DNA of 64,000 nucleotides from positions 1 through 64,000 of the forward strand of contig CAKULG010000008.1 of the NCBI GenBank assembly GCA_934667105.1, given 5' to 3'. Positions 1-8,944 of the stretch are shown piece by piece (within the stretch, counting starts at the first letter, position 1; every line of letters starts with the position of its first letter). Source of the DNA: an uncultured Clostridia bacterium. GTDB taxonomy: Bacteria; Bacillota; Clostridia; Christensenellales; Aristaeellaceae. Below the pieces are notes generated by a model. The model was not told the origin of the DNA and did not search any database. It was given only the letters and a program-made list of their open reading frames with translations. The translations under genes and the position numbers were made by a program.

Positions 1-27
1 CTCCCATTGTATTGCTTTCTTACCACA

Positions 28-76
28 GTCAAGGTCAGGTTGTATTTGCTTCGCAAATCTCCACCTTTCCCTTGAC
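28..76. other. Inverted-repeat structure at window edge
   Basis: The arms GTCAAGG (28-34) and CCTTGAC (70-76) pair, with an inner AGGT/ACCT and an ATTTGC/GCAAAT hairpin. It may be the terminator or tail structure of a gene outside the window. Apart from this and the promoter at 151, I see nothing in 1-217. Confidence 0.35.
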
Positions 77-150
77 TATGCTCTCTGTGCTTTGTGTAAC
101 CTATGTTTGACGCGGATACATGCCGTTTTCGCTTTGCGAAGGGCAAAAAC

Positions 151-179
151 TTGACAATAACCGCGATTTGCTTCATAAT
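151..179 (+). promoter_or_regulatory. Sigma-A promoter of the DUF512-der-plsY operon
   Basis: TTGACA (151-156), a 17-bp spacer and CATAAT (174-179) sit about 40 bp upstream of the first gene of the operon. An AAGGAGAG ribosome binding site follows near 201. Confidence 0.7.
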
Positions 180-217
180 AAGAAGATGCATCCGCACAGG
201 AAAGGAGAGGGCCTTTC

Positions 218-1525
218 ATGGCGCATTTAATTCTGGGCGTGCAGCCCCACGGCGTGGCGTATCGCCGGGGAATCCGGGCGGGCGACAGCCTCGTCGCCAT
301 CAATGGCGAGCCCATTTTGGATGAAATCGATTACCAGGCGCTTTCCAGCCGCGCCAAGCTGGACGTGCTGATTCGCCAGGCGGATGGAACGGAAAAAAGC
401 ATTCGCATTATCAAGGCCCGGGAAACGGGCCTGGGCCTGCAATTGGCCGACACCCTGGCCTGCAAGCCCCGCACCTGCCGCAATAAATGCGTTTTCTGCT
501 TCATCGATCAGATGCCCCCGAATATGCGTCCTTCCCTGTATGTGAAGGACGACGACTGGCGGCTTTCCCTGATGATGGGCAATTATGTGACGCTGACCAA
601 CGTGGACGAGCAGGAGTTTCAGCGGATTCTGCGCCGCAAGGCCAGCCCCCTCTATATCTCCGTGCATACCACCGATCCCGCCCTGCGCGTGCGGATGATG
701 CACAATAAAAATGCCGGGGATATCCTGGCGCGGCTTCGCCGCCTGGCGGAGGCGGGGCTTCATTTTCATTGCCAGATCGTGCTCTGCCCCGGCTATAACG
801 ACGGCCCCGCCTTGGAAAAAACGCTGAACGATTTGGCCTCCCTCTGGCCTGCGGCGCAATCCGCCGCGCTGGTGCCCGTGGGGCTGACGCGCTTCCGGGA
901 GGGACTGGACCCCGTGAAGCCCTACACCCAGGCCCAGGCCGCCCAGGTGATAAAGGCCGCTCGGGCGTTTCAGGAAAAAATGCTGCAAACGGCGGGAACG
1001 CGCTTTGTCTTTCCCTCCGATGAAATGTTTCTCATCGCCAAGGAGCCCCTGCCCGAGGACGCGGAATACGAGGGCTATCCCCAATTGGAAAACGGCGTGG
1101 GCCTGCTGCGCAAATTTGAGGAAACCCTTAAGGCCGCCGCGGCGGAAATCCGCCGTCCCGCCGTGCCCCGGCGCGTGGTCATCCCCTGCGGCGTATCCAT
1201 CGCCCCGGTAATGCGGGAGTGGGTGCGCAAATACGGCCCGCCGGAGGTTTCCGTGCGGGTGCAGCCCATTATCAATCATTTTTTCGGGGAAACCATCACC
1301 GTCACCGGTCTGCTCACAGGCGGCGATCTGAAGGAGCAATTGCAGTCCGCCACGGAGGATGAAATCCTCCTGTGCGGCAACACCCTGCGCAACGAGGGCG
1401 ATCTGTTCCTGGACGACATGTCCCTGGGCGCGCTGCGCGCCGCGCTGCCCGCGCCCCTGACCATCGTGGAAAACGACGGCGCGTCCCTCGTCAACGCGCT
1501 GCTGGGCGGCGCGAATCAACCATAA
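218..1525 (+). CDS. DUF512 family radical-SAM-like protein with N-terminal PDZ domain
   Basis: The 435-residue protein opens with a PDZ-like domain (about residues 1-65). A cysteine cluster C87-x3-C91-x2-C94, the spacing of a radical-SAM iron-sulfur site, follows, and then the DUF512 region. The family is widespread in Clostridia and commonly lies just before der, as here, but its reaction is not established. The start is fixed by AAGGAGAG about 10 bp upstream. It is the first gene of an operon with der and plsY; der follows after 30 bp. Family assignment is confident, function is not. Confidence 0.85.
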   Translation: MAHLILGVQPHGVAYRRGIRAGDSLVAINGEPILDEIDYQALSSRAKLDVLIRQADGTEKSIRIIKARETGLGLQLADTLACKPRTCRNKCVFCFIDQMPPNMRPSLYVKDDDWRLSLMMGNYVTLTNVDEQEFQRILRRKASPLYISVHTTDPALRVRMMHNKNAGDILARLRRLAEAGLHFHCQIVLCPGYNDGPALEKTLNDLASLWPAAQSAALVPVGLTRFREGLDPVKPYTQAQAAQVIKAARAFQEKMLQTAGTRFVFPSDEMFLIAKEPLPEDAEYEGYPQLENGVGLLRKFEETLKAAAAEIRRPAVPRRVVIPCGVSIAPVMREWVRKYGPPEVSVRVQPIINHFFGETITVTGLLTGGDLKEQLQSATEDEILLCGNTLRNEGDLFLDDMSLGALRAALPAPLTIVENDGASLVNALLGGANQP

Positions 1526-1555
1526 AGCATTATTATTAAGGAGGACGAAGCCCGT

Positions 1556-2908
1556 ATGCCTTCCGCAAAGCCTCTGGTCGCCATCGTGGGGCGGCCCAAC
1601 GTGGGAAAATCCACCTTCTTTAATAAAATATCCGGCCGCCGCATCGCCATCGTGGAGGACGTGCCGGGCGTGACCCGGGATCGCATCTACGCCGATGTGG
1701 AATGGTGCGGCCGTAAATTCACCCTGATCGATACCGGCGGCATCGACCCCAAAAGCGAGGATGTGCTTCTGGCCCAGATGCGCCGCCAGGCGGAAATCGC
1801 CATGGATATGGCGGATGTGATCTGCTTTTTCACCGACGCGCGGGCAGGCCTGACCCCGGACGACGAGGAAGTGGCCAACCTGCTGCGTCGCACGCGCAAG
1901 CCCGTGCTGGTGGCGGTGAATAAAATGGATCACGCGGGGCTTTCCGACGTGCTCTACGAATTCTACGCCCTGGGCCTGGGCGACCCCATCGGCGTTTCCG
2001 CGGCCAACATGCTGGGCCTGGGCGATTTGCTGGATGAGATCGTCAAACGCCTGCCCCCCAAGCGGGAGGACGAGGCGGACGAGGACGGCGGCCACGTGAT
2101 TCAGCTGGCGCTGGTGGGCCGTCCCAACGTGGGCAAATCCTCCCTGGTGAACCGCCTGCTGGGCCAGGAGCGCACCATGGTCAGCAATATTCCCGGCACC
2201 ACCCGGGACGCCATCGACGCCGCCTTCACCGGCCCGGACGGCACGGAATACAACATCATCGACACCGCCGGCATCCGCCGCAAGCGCGCCATCGAGGACG
2301 AATCCCTGGAACGCTACAGCGTGCTGCGCTCCATCGCCGCCATTCGCCGCTGCGATGTAGCGCTGCTGCTGGTGGACGCGCAGGAGGGCGTGACCGAGCA
2401 GGATGCGCGCATCGCCGGGATGATCCACGACGAGGGCAAGGCCGCCATCGTAATCGTGAATAAATGGGACGCGCTGGAAAAGGATACGGGCACGCTGGAA
2501 AAGTTCCGCAAGCAGGTGATCGAGGATCTCAAATTCATGGATTACGCCCCCGTGCTGTTCCTTTCCGCCCTCACGGGCCAGCGGGTGCAGACCGTGCTGC
2601 CCATGGTGAATTCCGTTTGGGCCCAGGCCAGCCGCCGGGTGGGCACGGGCGCGCTGAACGATGTGATCGGCGACGCGCAGATCGCGCTTCAGCCCCCGAT
2701 GATGGGCGGGCGTAAGCTGAAAATTTATTACGCCACCCAGGCGGGCGTTTGCCCCCCCACCTTCGCGCTGTTTATCAACGCGGAGGAACTGATGCATTTT
2801 TCCTACCAGCGCTATCTGGAAAACTGCATCCGCAAGGCCTTCGGCTTTGAAGGCACGCCCATTCGCTTTTCCCTGCGGGAGAAGAAAAAGGAGGATGTGC
2901 GGGGATGA
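1556..2908 (+). CDS. der: Ribosome-biogenesis GTPase Der (EngA)
   Basis: Der has two consecutive G domains and a C-terminal KH-like domain and helps assemble the 50S ribosomal subunit. Here the 450-residue protein has P-loops GRPNVGKS near residues 11 and 187, NKMD and NKWD guanine-specificity motifs, and DTGG/DTAG switch motifs in each G domain. Length matches the family. The ATG follows AAGGAGGAC at 1538. Its stop overlaps the plsY start by 4 bp, so the two are probably translationally coupled. Confidence 0.97.
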   Translation: MPSAKPLVAIVGRPNVGKSTFFNKISGRRIAIVEDVPGVTRDRIYADVEWCGRKFTLIDTGGIDPKSEDVLLAQMRRQAEIAMDMADVICFFTDARAGLTPDDEEVANLLRRTRKPVLVAVNKMDHAGLSDVLYEFYALGLGDPIGVSAANMLGLGDLLDEIVKRLPPKREDEADEDGGHVIQLALVGRPNVGKSSLVNRLLGQERTMVSNIPGTTRDAIDAAFTGPDGTEYNIIDTAGIRRKRAIEDESLERYSVLRSIAAIRRCDVALLLVDAQEGVTEQDARIAGMIHDEGKAAIVIVNKWDALEKDTGTLEKFRKQVIEDLKFMDYAPVLFLSALTGQRVQTVLPMVNSVWAQASRRVGTGALNDVIGDAQIALQPPMMGGRKLKIYYATQAGVCPPTFALFINAEELMHFSYQRYLENCIRKAFGFEGTPIRFSLREKKKEDVRG

Positions 2909-3501
2909 TCGCTCTGCTTGCGCTTTGCGCCGCCGCCGGCTATCTGCTGGGCAGCTTTTCCACCGGCATTTTGGTGGCCCGTAAGGAGGGCCATGATATT
3001 CGCGCCGAGGGCAGCCACAACACCGGGGCCAGCAACGCCCTGCGGGTGCTGGGGCTCAAGGGCGGGGCGCTCACCTTCGCGGGGGATTTTGCCAAGGCCG
3101 CCCTTTCCGTTTTGCTGGGCCTGCTGATCGCAGGGCAGTACGGCGGCATGGCCGCGGGCCTGGGCGTAATTCTGGGACACAATTGGCCGCTTTTCTTCGG
3201 CTTTAAGGGCGGCAAGGGCATCGCCTGCTCCACTGCCGTGCTGCTGATCCTGTTTCCCTGGCAGGGAGCCGTGGCGGTGGCGCTGTGCCTGGCGGTGATC
3301 TATTGGAAGCGTTATATCTCCGTGGGCAGCCTTACCATGCTTTCGGTTTTCTTTGTGCTGCTGCTTCTCTCCCGGGGCGTTTGGCCCTACGGCGTATGGG
3401 CCTTCGCGCTGGCGGCGCTGGGCTTCGCGCGCCACCGCTCCAACCTGGAACGGCTGAAAAACGGTACGGAAAACAAAATCAGCTTTCATTCGAAAAAATG
3501 A
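2905..3501 (+). CDS. plsY: Acyl-phosphate:glycerol-3-phosphate acyltransferase PlsY
   Basis: PlsY transfers the acyl group from acyl phosphate to glycerol-3-phosphate, the first committed step of membrane phospholipid synthesis, and is an integral membrane protein. The 198-residue sequence has about five hydrophobic segments and the conserved loops GSHNTGASN (near residues 38-46), AGDFAK and GHNWPLFFGFKGGKG. It starts inside the der stop codon (ATGA). The der-plsY order is common in Firmicutes. Confidence 0.95.
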   Translation: MIALLALCAAAGYLLGSFSTGILVARKEGHDIRAEGSHNTGASNALRVLGLKGGALTFAGDFAKAALSVLLGLLIAGQYGGMAAGLGVILGHNWPLFFGFKGGKGIACSTAVLLILFPWQGAVAVALCLAVIYWKRYISVGSLTMLSVFFVLLLLSRGVWPYGVWAFALAALGFARHRSNLERLKNGTENKISFHSKK

Positions 3502-3554
3502 GCATTTTCGCAGCGGGCGCGCGTTCTATGTGAAACAATGAGGAGGGGAACAAG

Positions 3555-4298
3555 GTGATTCAGTTCGACGCAATCTCCCAGCCGGTGATTACACCCGAGC
3601 TGGCGCTGGGGCCCCGGGGGCGGGGCTGCGAAATTTGCATTGCCACCTTCTCCCACAAAATTCACGCCCATGTGCTGGAACGCTTTCCCTGCGAAAAAAT
3701 CGCGGAGCTGCGCGGCTGCAACGGCCCCAAGCCTATCTACGGCCTGGAATATCGCGGAAAGCGTATCGCCTTTTATCTTTCCTCCGTCGGCTCGGCCATG
3801 GCCGGAAATGATCTCATCGAAGCCGCCTGGCTCACGGGGGCGAATCAATTTATTTTCTTTGGTTCCGCCGGATGCCTGAATCAGGCGGCCACGAAGGGCA
3901 AATTCGTGCTTCCCGCCGCCGCTTACCGGGACGAGGGGATGTCCTATCATTACGCGCCGGAAAGCGATTATATTCAGATGCCCGGCGCGCGGAAACTGAC
4001 GGCGATTTTCGATGAGTTGCGCCTCCCCTATGCCCTGGGCCAAACCTGGACCACCGACGCATTTTACCGGGAAACCCAGGCGAAGCTGCAAGCCCGGCGG
4101 GCCGAGGGCTGCCTGACGGTGGAAATGGAAGCGGCGGGCTTGCAAGCCGTGTGCGATTATTATCATTACCGCCTCTATCAGTTTCTCATGACGGGGGACG
4201 TGCTGGATCTGCCCGAATGGGAACGGGCCGATTTGCACGAAGCCAATCACCGCCTGGATAACTTCCAAATCGCGCTGGAAATCGCCGCCCGGCTTTAA
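3555..4298 (+). CDS. Nucleoside phosphorylase-like protein (PNP/UDP family)
   Basis: This 247-residue protein fits the purine-nucleoside/uridine phosphorylase superfamily, which cleaves nucleosides with phosphate. Visible marks are FFGSAGCL (phosphate/ribose side) and VEMEAAGLQAV, the nucleoside-binding Met-Glu motif. Substrate cannot be told from the sequence. It uses a GTG start with AGGAGGGG 11 bp upstream (3541). The spacing to plsY (53 bp) allows co-transcription. The gene ends before a palindromic intergenic repeat and a terminator. Confidence 0.72.
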   Translation: MIQFDAISQPVITPELALGPRGRGCEICIATFSHKIHAHVLERFPCEKIAELRGCNGPKPIYGLEYRGKRIAFYLSSVGSAMAGNDLIEAAWLTGANQFIFFGSAGCLNQAATKGKFVLPAAAYRDEGMSYHYAPESDYIQMPGARKLTAIFDELRLPYALGQTWTTDAFYRETQAKLQARRAEGCLTVEMEAAGLQAVCDYYHYRLYQFLMTGDVLDLPEWERADLHEANHRLDNFQIALEIAARL

Positions 4299-4311
4299 GA
4301 AATAATAAGTT

Positions 4312-4400
4312 TGGGGCGGTCGAAGAACGGTTTTCCCGCGCCTCTACCGAGAAAACCGACTGGATAAGACCGGGCCTGCTTCTCCGCAAGCAATAAGAAA
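4312..4400 (+). repeat. Intergenic repeat, degenerate copy of a palindromic family
   Basis: The stretch reads GGGCGGTCGAAGAACGG, then CTCTACCGAGAAAACCGA, then CTTCTCCGCAAGCAATAAG. It resembles the tail of the repeat at 42959 and, more loosely, those at 59718 and 62329. The head palindrome is decayed here. Confidence 0.5.
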
Positions 4401-4437
4401 TGGGGATTTTCACTTATCGATCAAAGAGCGAAAACGC

Positions 4438-4474
4438 GACGGAGTATTTTTCTCCGTCCTCTTTTTTTCTTTTG
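4438..4474 (+). terminator. Rho-independent terminator
   Basis: GACGGAG (4438-4444) pairs with CTCCGTC (4452-4458) around a T-rich loop and is followed by CTCTTTTTTT. It closes the upstream transcription unit before the SNF2 gene. Confidence 0.85.
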
Positions 4475-4556
4475 AAGGGCAGCAGGAAAAAAGCAAATCG
4501 CGGCGTATTTCTTAAAGATGTGTCATTTTTTTGATCGGCGCAAAAGGGGGACGTCC

Positions 4557-7500
4557 ATGCGGATTGAGGAGCTGCTGCGCGAAAAAGCGGGCGACGAAGA
4601 ATTTGAGCAGGGAAAAGCGCTTTTTCACCGGACTCTGGTGCGGGAAACGCGCCGCTCCCGGGAGGAATGCGCCTACATCGTATCCGGCGCGGACACGCAC
4701 TTGGTGCGCGTGACGGCGGGGGGCGCGCATTGCGATTGCGGCGGCAGGCTTTGCCGCCACGGCGTGGCCGCCGTGCTGGCCGCCCGGGACAGCGGCGCGC
4801 TGGCCGAAATGGAGCGTTTTCGCGCCCAGCAGGCGGTGCCCGCGCTGTTTGAGGCCGTATCCGGCATGCTGCCCGAATCGGACGGCATTTTGCTGGCCCC
4901 GGTTTTATTTTTGACCCGTGAAGGCCTGCGCATCGGGCTGAAAATCGGCGAGGAGCGGCTGTATGTGGTGCGCCACATTCCGCATTTCCTGCAATGCCGG
5001 GAGGATGGAACCAATCTTCCCTTCGGCAAGGGCTTTGAATACCGTCCGCAATGGATGCGCTTTGACGAAAACCAAAATAAGCTGCTGGATATTCTGGCGG
5101 AATTCTGCGAAGCGCCCGCCGTTCGCGCCCTCACCGGGGCGGACGCGCGGGTGATGCTGCTCACACCCCGGGTGGCCGCCCGGGTGCTGGACGCGCTGCG
5201 AAGCCTCCCCTTCACGCTGCAAATCAACGGCGAGCAATATTCCCTAAACGGCGTCGCATCCCGCCCCCTGGCGCTGAATTTTCATTTGGCGGGCGCGCCG
5301 CAGAAGCTGAGCATCACCGCCGAGCTGCCCGAGCGGCTGTTCCCGCTGACGAAGGATTACCGCTTTATCCTGGCGGACGGCGAATGCATATTCACCCCCC
5401 CGGAGCAGCGCACGCTGCTTTCCACCCTCCAGCGTTACGCCATGGGCCGGGACGCAACCTTTTCCTTCTCCCCCCAGGATACTCCCCGGGTGATGAGCGA
5501 CCTATTGCCCTTTTTGCTGCGGGTGGGCACGGTGACCATCGATCCCGCCCTGGAAAACGCCTTTCTGCATTTGCCCCTGGCAGCCAAGGTGTATCTGGAT
5601 AAAGAGGGGCCGGAGGTGACAGCCCAGGTTTCCTTCAAATACGGGCAAATCGAAATCGACCCCTTTGTGCCCGAAAGCGTGCCTAAGGACGCGCTGCTGC
5701 TGCGGGATGCGGCGGCGGAGCGGGCCGTGCTGGACGAACTGGCCCAGGCGGGCTTTCATGTGCGCCGGGGCAAGGTGTATTTGACGGGAAGCGAAAGAAT
5801 CTTCGATTTCGTCATGAGCGGCGCCGCGCGGCTGACCCCCTTGGCGGAGGTATTTTTCAGCAAGGATTTCCGCCGCATGACCCCGCGCAAGCCCCTGTTC
5901 CACGGCATGATGCAGCTAAAAAACGGGCGGCTGCTGCTGGAAATGAGCGACGGGGATACCCCTATCGAGGAGCTGCTGCCCCTGATGGAGGCGCTGCGGC
6001 GGCGGCGGCGCTATTTCCGCTTCAAGGATGGAACGTTCCTGGATCTGAGCGACATGGAAAGCTGGCAGCCCCTGGCGGAGGCCGTGGCGGAATCGCAGGA
6101 GGCCACGGGCCGCTCCGATCTGGCGGCGTGCTGGGCGGCCTATCTGGGGGCGCTGATTCGGGAGAACCACCTGGACGTGGTGCTGGACGAAGGGGCCAAG
6201 CAGGCTTCCTCCCTTTCCTTCACCGCGCCCCCGCCCCCCGTTTCCTGCCTGCGGCCCTATCAGCAGCGGGGCTATGAATGGCTGCTTTCGCTGCACGCCC
6301 TGGGTATGGGCGGCATCCTGGCGGACGATATGGGCCTGGGCAAAACGGTGCAGACGCTGTCCGCCCTGCTTTCCTGCGTGCAGCATGAAAAGGAGCGCAT
6401 GCCCTCCCTGATCGTAGCCCCCACCTCGCTTACCTATAACTGGCTGAACGAATGCAGGCATTTCACGCCGCAGCTTTCCGTGCTGATGCTTTCGGGCAAT
6501 CAGGCCGCCCGGGCGGAGCAGATCGAGCGGCTGCGGGGGGAAAACGCCCCCGACGTGGCCATCACCAGCTATCCCCTGATTCGGCGGGACATCGCGCTGA
6601 TGGCGGATATCCCCTTTCGCTTCGCCGTATTGGATGAAGCGCAGCAGATTAAAAACGTGCAAAGCGTAGGGGCCCACGCGGTCAAGCAGCTCACCGCTCA
6701 AACTCGCATCGCCCTCACCGGCACGCCCATGGAAAACCACGCCGGAGAGCTATGGTCGCTGTTCGATTTTGTGCTGCCCGGTTATTTGCCACGATACACG
6801 GATTTTCTGCGCCGCTGGGGCGAGGGGCAAAACGCGGAGGATCTGCGCCGCCGCATTCGTCCCTTCCTGATGCGCCGCCTCAAGGGCGACGTGCTGGGCG
6901 AGCTGCCGGAGAAGCTGGAAAGCGTGCTCATGGCCGAACTGCCCCCCGAACAGCGCCGGGTATACGACGCGGCGCTGCTGCAAAAGCGTGAGCGGGTGGA
7001 CGAAATCCTGCGCAGCAAGGGCCTCAACCGCGGCCGGGCGGAGGTGCTTTCCGCCATTACCGAGCTGCGGCAAATCTGCTGCCATCCCGCCCTGTGCCTG
7101 CCCGATTATCAGGGAGTTTCGGGAAAATTGGAGTTGCTGATGGATGTGCTGCCCCCCGCCCTGGCGGCGGGCCGGCGCGCCCTGATTTTTTCCCAGTTTA
7201 CCTCCATGCTGCATTTAATCGAAAAGCGGCTGACGGCGGAGGGCGTCTCCTATCTGTATCTGGACGGCGAAACCCCCGCCTCCCAGCGCGTGAGCCTGAC
7301 CCAGCGCTTTAACGACGGGGAAGCGAACGTGTTCCTCATCTCCCTCAAGGCGGGAGGCACGGGCCTGAACCTGACCGGAGCCGACCTGGTGATTCATTAC
7401 GATCCCTGGTGGAACCCAACCGCCGAGGAGCAGGCCACGGGCCGTGCCCATCGCATCGGCCAGACCAAGAAGGTGGAGGTGCTGCGGCTGGTGGTGCATA

Positions 7501-7643
7501 ATTCCATCGAGGAGCAGGTGCTGCGCATGAGCGACCGCAAGCGCCGCCTCTTTGACAAGCTGATTACCCCCGGCGAGGAAATGCCCACCAAATTAAGCGA
7601 GCAGGATATTCTTGCTTTGTTTGACGCGGATGAAAAAGGATGA
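4557..7643 (+). CDS. SWIM zinc finger / SNF2-family DEAD-like helicase
   Basis: This 1028-residue ATP-dependent DNA translocase resembles bacterial Snf2/HepA-type proteins. A SWIM zinc motif C59-x-C61-x4-C66-x-H68 near the N-terminus suggests nucleic-acid binding. The helicase core in the C-terminal half shows motif I DDMGLGKT, motif II DEAQ, motif III ALTGTP and motif VI QATGRAHRIGQ. I prefer the ATG at 4557, preceded by AAAGGGGG, over the ATG at 4518. Cellular role (repair, transcription recycling) is not evident from the neighbours. Confidence 0.88.
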   Translation: MRIEELLREKAGDEEFEQGKALFHRTLVRETRRSREECAYIVSGADTHLVRVTAGGAHCDCGGRLCRHGVAAVLAARDSGALAEMERFRAQQAVPALFEAVSGMLPESDGILLAPVLFLTREGLRIGLKIGEERLYVVRHIPHFLQCREDGTNLPFGKGFEYRPQWMRFDENQNKLLDILAEFCEAPAVRALTGADARVMLLTPRVAARVLDALRSLPFTLQINGEQYSLNGVASRPLALNFHLAGAPQKLSITAELPERLFPLTKDYRFILADGECIFTPPEQRTLLSTLQRYAMGRDATFSFSPQDTPRVMSDLLPFLLRVGTVTIDPALENAFLHLPLAAKVYLDKEGPEVTAQVSFKYGQIEIDPFVPESVPKDALLLRDAAAERAVLDELAQAGFHVRRGKVYLTGSERIFDFVMSGAARLTPLAEVFFSKDFRRMTPRKPLFHGMMQLKNGRLLLEMSDGDTPIEELLPLMEALRRRRRYFRFKDGTFLDLSDMESWQPLAEAVAESQEATGRSDLAACWAAYLGALIRENHLDVVLDEGAKQASSLSFTAPPPPVSCLRPYQQRGYEWLLSLHALGMGGILADDMGLGKTVQTLSALLSCVQHEKERMPSLIVAPTSLTYNWLNECRHFTPQLSVLMLSGNQAARAEQIERLRGENAPDVAITSYPLIRRDIALMADIPFRFAVLDEAQQIKNVQSVGAHAVKQLTAQTRIALTGTPMENHAGELWSLFDFVLPGYLPRYTDFLRRWGEGQNAEDLRRRIRPFLMRRLKGDVLGELPEKLESVLMAELPPEQRRVYDAALLQKRERVDEILRSKGLNRGRAEVLSAITELRQICCHPALCLPDYQGVSGKLELLMDVLPPALAAGRRALIFSQFTSMLHLIEKRLTAEGVSYLYLDGETPASQRVSLTQRFNDGEANVFLISLKAGGTGLNLTGADLVIHYDPWWNPTAEEQATGRAHRIGQTKKVEVLRLVVHNSIEEQVLRMSDRKRRLFDKLITPGEEMPTKLSEQDILALFDADEKG

Positions 7644-7657
7644 TACAATAAGGATTA

Positions 7658-7679
7658 GGAAAATGCTTTAGCATTTTCC
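7658..7679. repeat. Short perfect hairpin after the SNF2 gene
   Basis: GGAAAATGCT and AGCATTTTCC flank a 2-nt loop. There is no T tract, so a role as terminator is doubtful. The remaining 7680-7834 holds no gene that I can support. Confidence 0.4.
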
Positions 7680-7834
7680 GGGTCGCTGGGCGGCGGTTCG
7701 TAAACCGCACAGCGGTAATCACACTACATATAACCGGGAAAAGTCCCTGTGATTTTTCCCTTTTCGCCGCAATGAGCCGCAGCGAAGAAGCGCCGCGCTT
7801 CCCCCCGATCTTCCTTTGAAAGCTGGTTGAAGGC

Positions 7835-8944
7835 ATGCAGATTTCCAAACCCATGGATCAAAAACGCCGGATTATCACCTGGGCCGCCATCGCGGGGCTG
7901 GCGCTGCTGATTGTGCTGGCTGCGCTGGGCGTGTTCCGGGGCGGCAGCCGCGCCGTGGGCGCCATGCGCCTGCGCTGCGTGGCCACCCAGGATGTAACGC
8001 CCTTTGGCGACAGCGTGCTGTATTACGACGGCATGACCCTCTTTTGCCTGAACGCCCGCGGCGGCGAAAAATGGAGCTACACCCTGGGCTCGGGGGCGGC
8101 GTTCAGCTGCAATGAAAATACGGTGGTGGCCTGGACGGGCACACAGCTGCATATCATCAATAAAAACGGCTATTCCACTTATAATGAAAATCTGGCCGAC
8201 GTGATTCAATTTGCCCGGCCGGGCAGCAAATATGTGGCGGTGGTGCTGGGCAGCGATGTGAGCCCCTCCCTGGTCATCAAGGATATGCAGGGCACCACCG
8301 TGGATAATGAAACCGCCGCCTACGAGGATATGCTCATTCTCGATCTGGGCTTTTTCGATAACGGCGAATATCTCTGGACCACCTCCCTGGACGTATACGG
8401 CACCGTGCCCAACACCATCATGCACACCTTCCGGGTGAACATGAGCAATTCAGGAGAAATCTCCCTGGGCGAATCGCTGGCCTATGCGGTGATTTACGCC
8501 GGGGGCCAATTGAACGTGGTCAGCACCCGGCAGCTTCGCCGCTTTGATTATCGCGGCACCCAGGATACAAGCGGCACCGTACTGGTATACGGCTGGCATT
8601 TGCAGGATCACCAGGTGAGCGGCAGCACGGCCATGATGCTCTTTTCCCTTGCCTCCAGCGGCGCGCAGGATGGCATCAGCCAGCTGCGCCTGCTTTCCGG
8701 CAAAACGGATAAGCGCTTCACGCTACCCTCCGCCTGCGTAGGCGCGGCGCTGTATAACCGCCGGGTATACGCCTTCTCCCACGATACCATTTACCGGGCG
8801 GATATAAACGCCCAGCGTTTTTCCGCCATCAGCATGCCCGCCGAGTTGGGCGGCGCGGCGGTGACGGGGTATCTGGGCATGCTGAAAAACGGGGTGGCCC
8901 TGCTGGCCTGCGACAGCGATGTGTACGCCGTCACGCTGCCATGA
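7835..8944 (+). CDS. Single-pass membrane protein with beta-propeller-like exterior (DUF5711-like)
   Basis: Of 369 residues, a basic N-terminus and one transmembrane helix (about residues 15-35) anchor a large outer part. That part is rich in short beta-strand repeats (for example tyr-tyr-asp-gly and asn-lys-asn-gly turns), resembling DUF5711 proteins and PQQ-type propellers. No catalytic motif is seen. A second in-frame ATG at 7853 is possible. The stop overlaps the hemW start by 4 bp, so the two genes are coupled although no functional link is known. Confidence 0.6.
   Translation: MQISKPMDQKRRIITWAAIAGLALLIVLAALGVFRGGSRAVGAMRLRCVATQDVTPFGDSVLYYDGMTLFCLNARGGEKWSYTLGSGAAFSCNENTVVAWTGTQLHIINKNGYSTYNENLADVIQFARPGSKYVAVVLGSDVSPSLVIKDMQGTTVDNETAAYEDMLILDLGFFDNGEYLWTTSLDVYGTVPNTIMHTFRVNMSNSGEISLGESLAYAVIYAGGQLNVVSTRQLRRFDYRGTQDTSGTVLVYGWHLQDHQVSGSTAMMLFSLASSGAQDGISQLRLLSGKTDKRFTLPSACVGAALYNRRVYAFSHDTIYRADINAQRFSAISMPAELGGAAVTGYLGMLKNGVALLACDSDVYAVTLP

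Noticed and set aside
227..2797. 856-codon open frame on the minus strand
   Set aside because: It lies antisense to the DUF512 and der genes and is a by-product of GC-rich codon use; the plus-strand proteins are clear family members.
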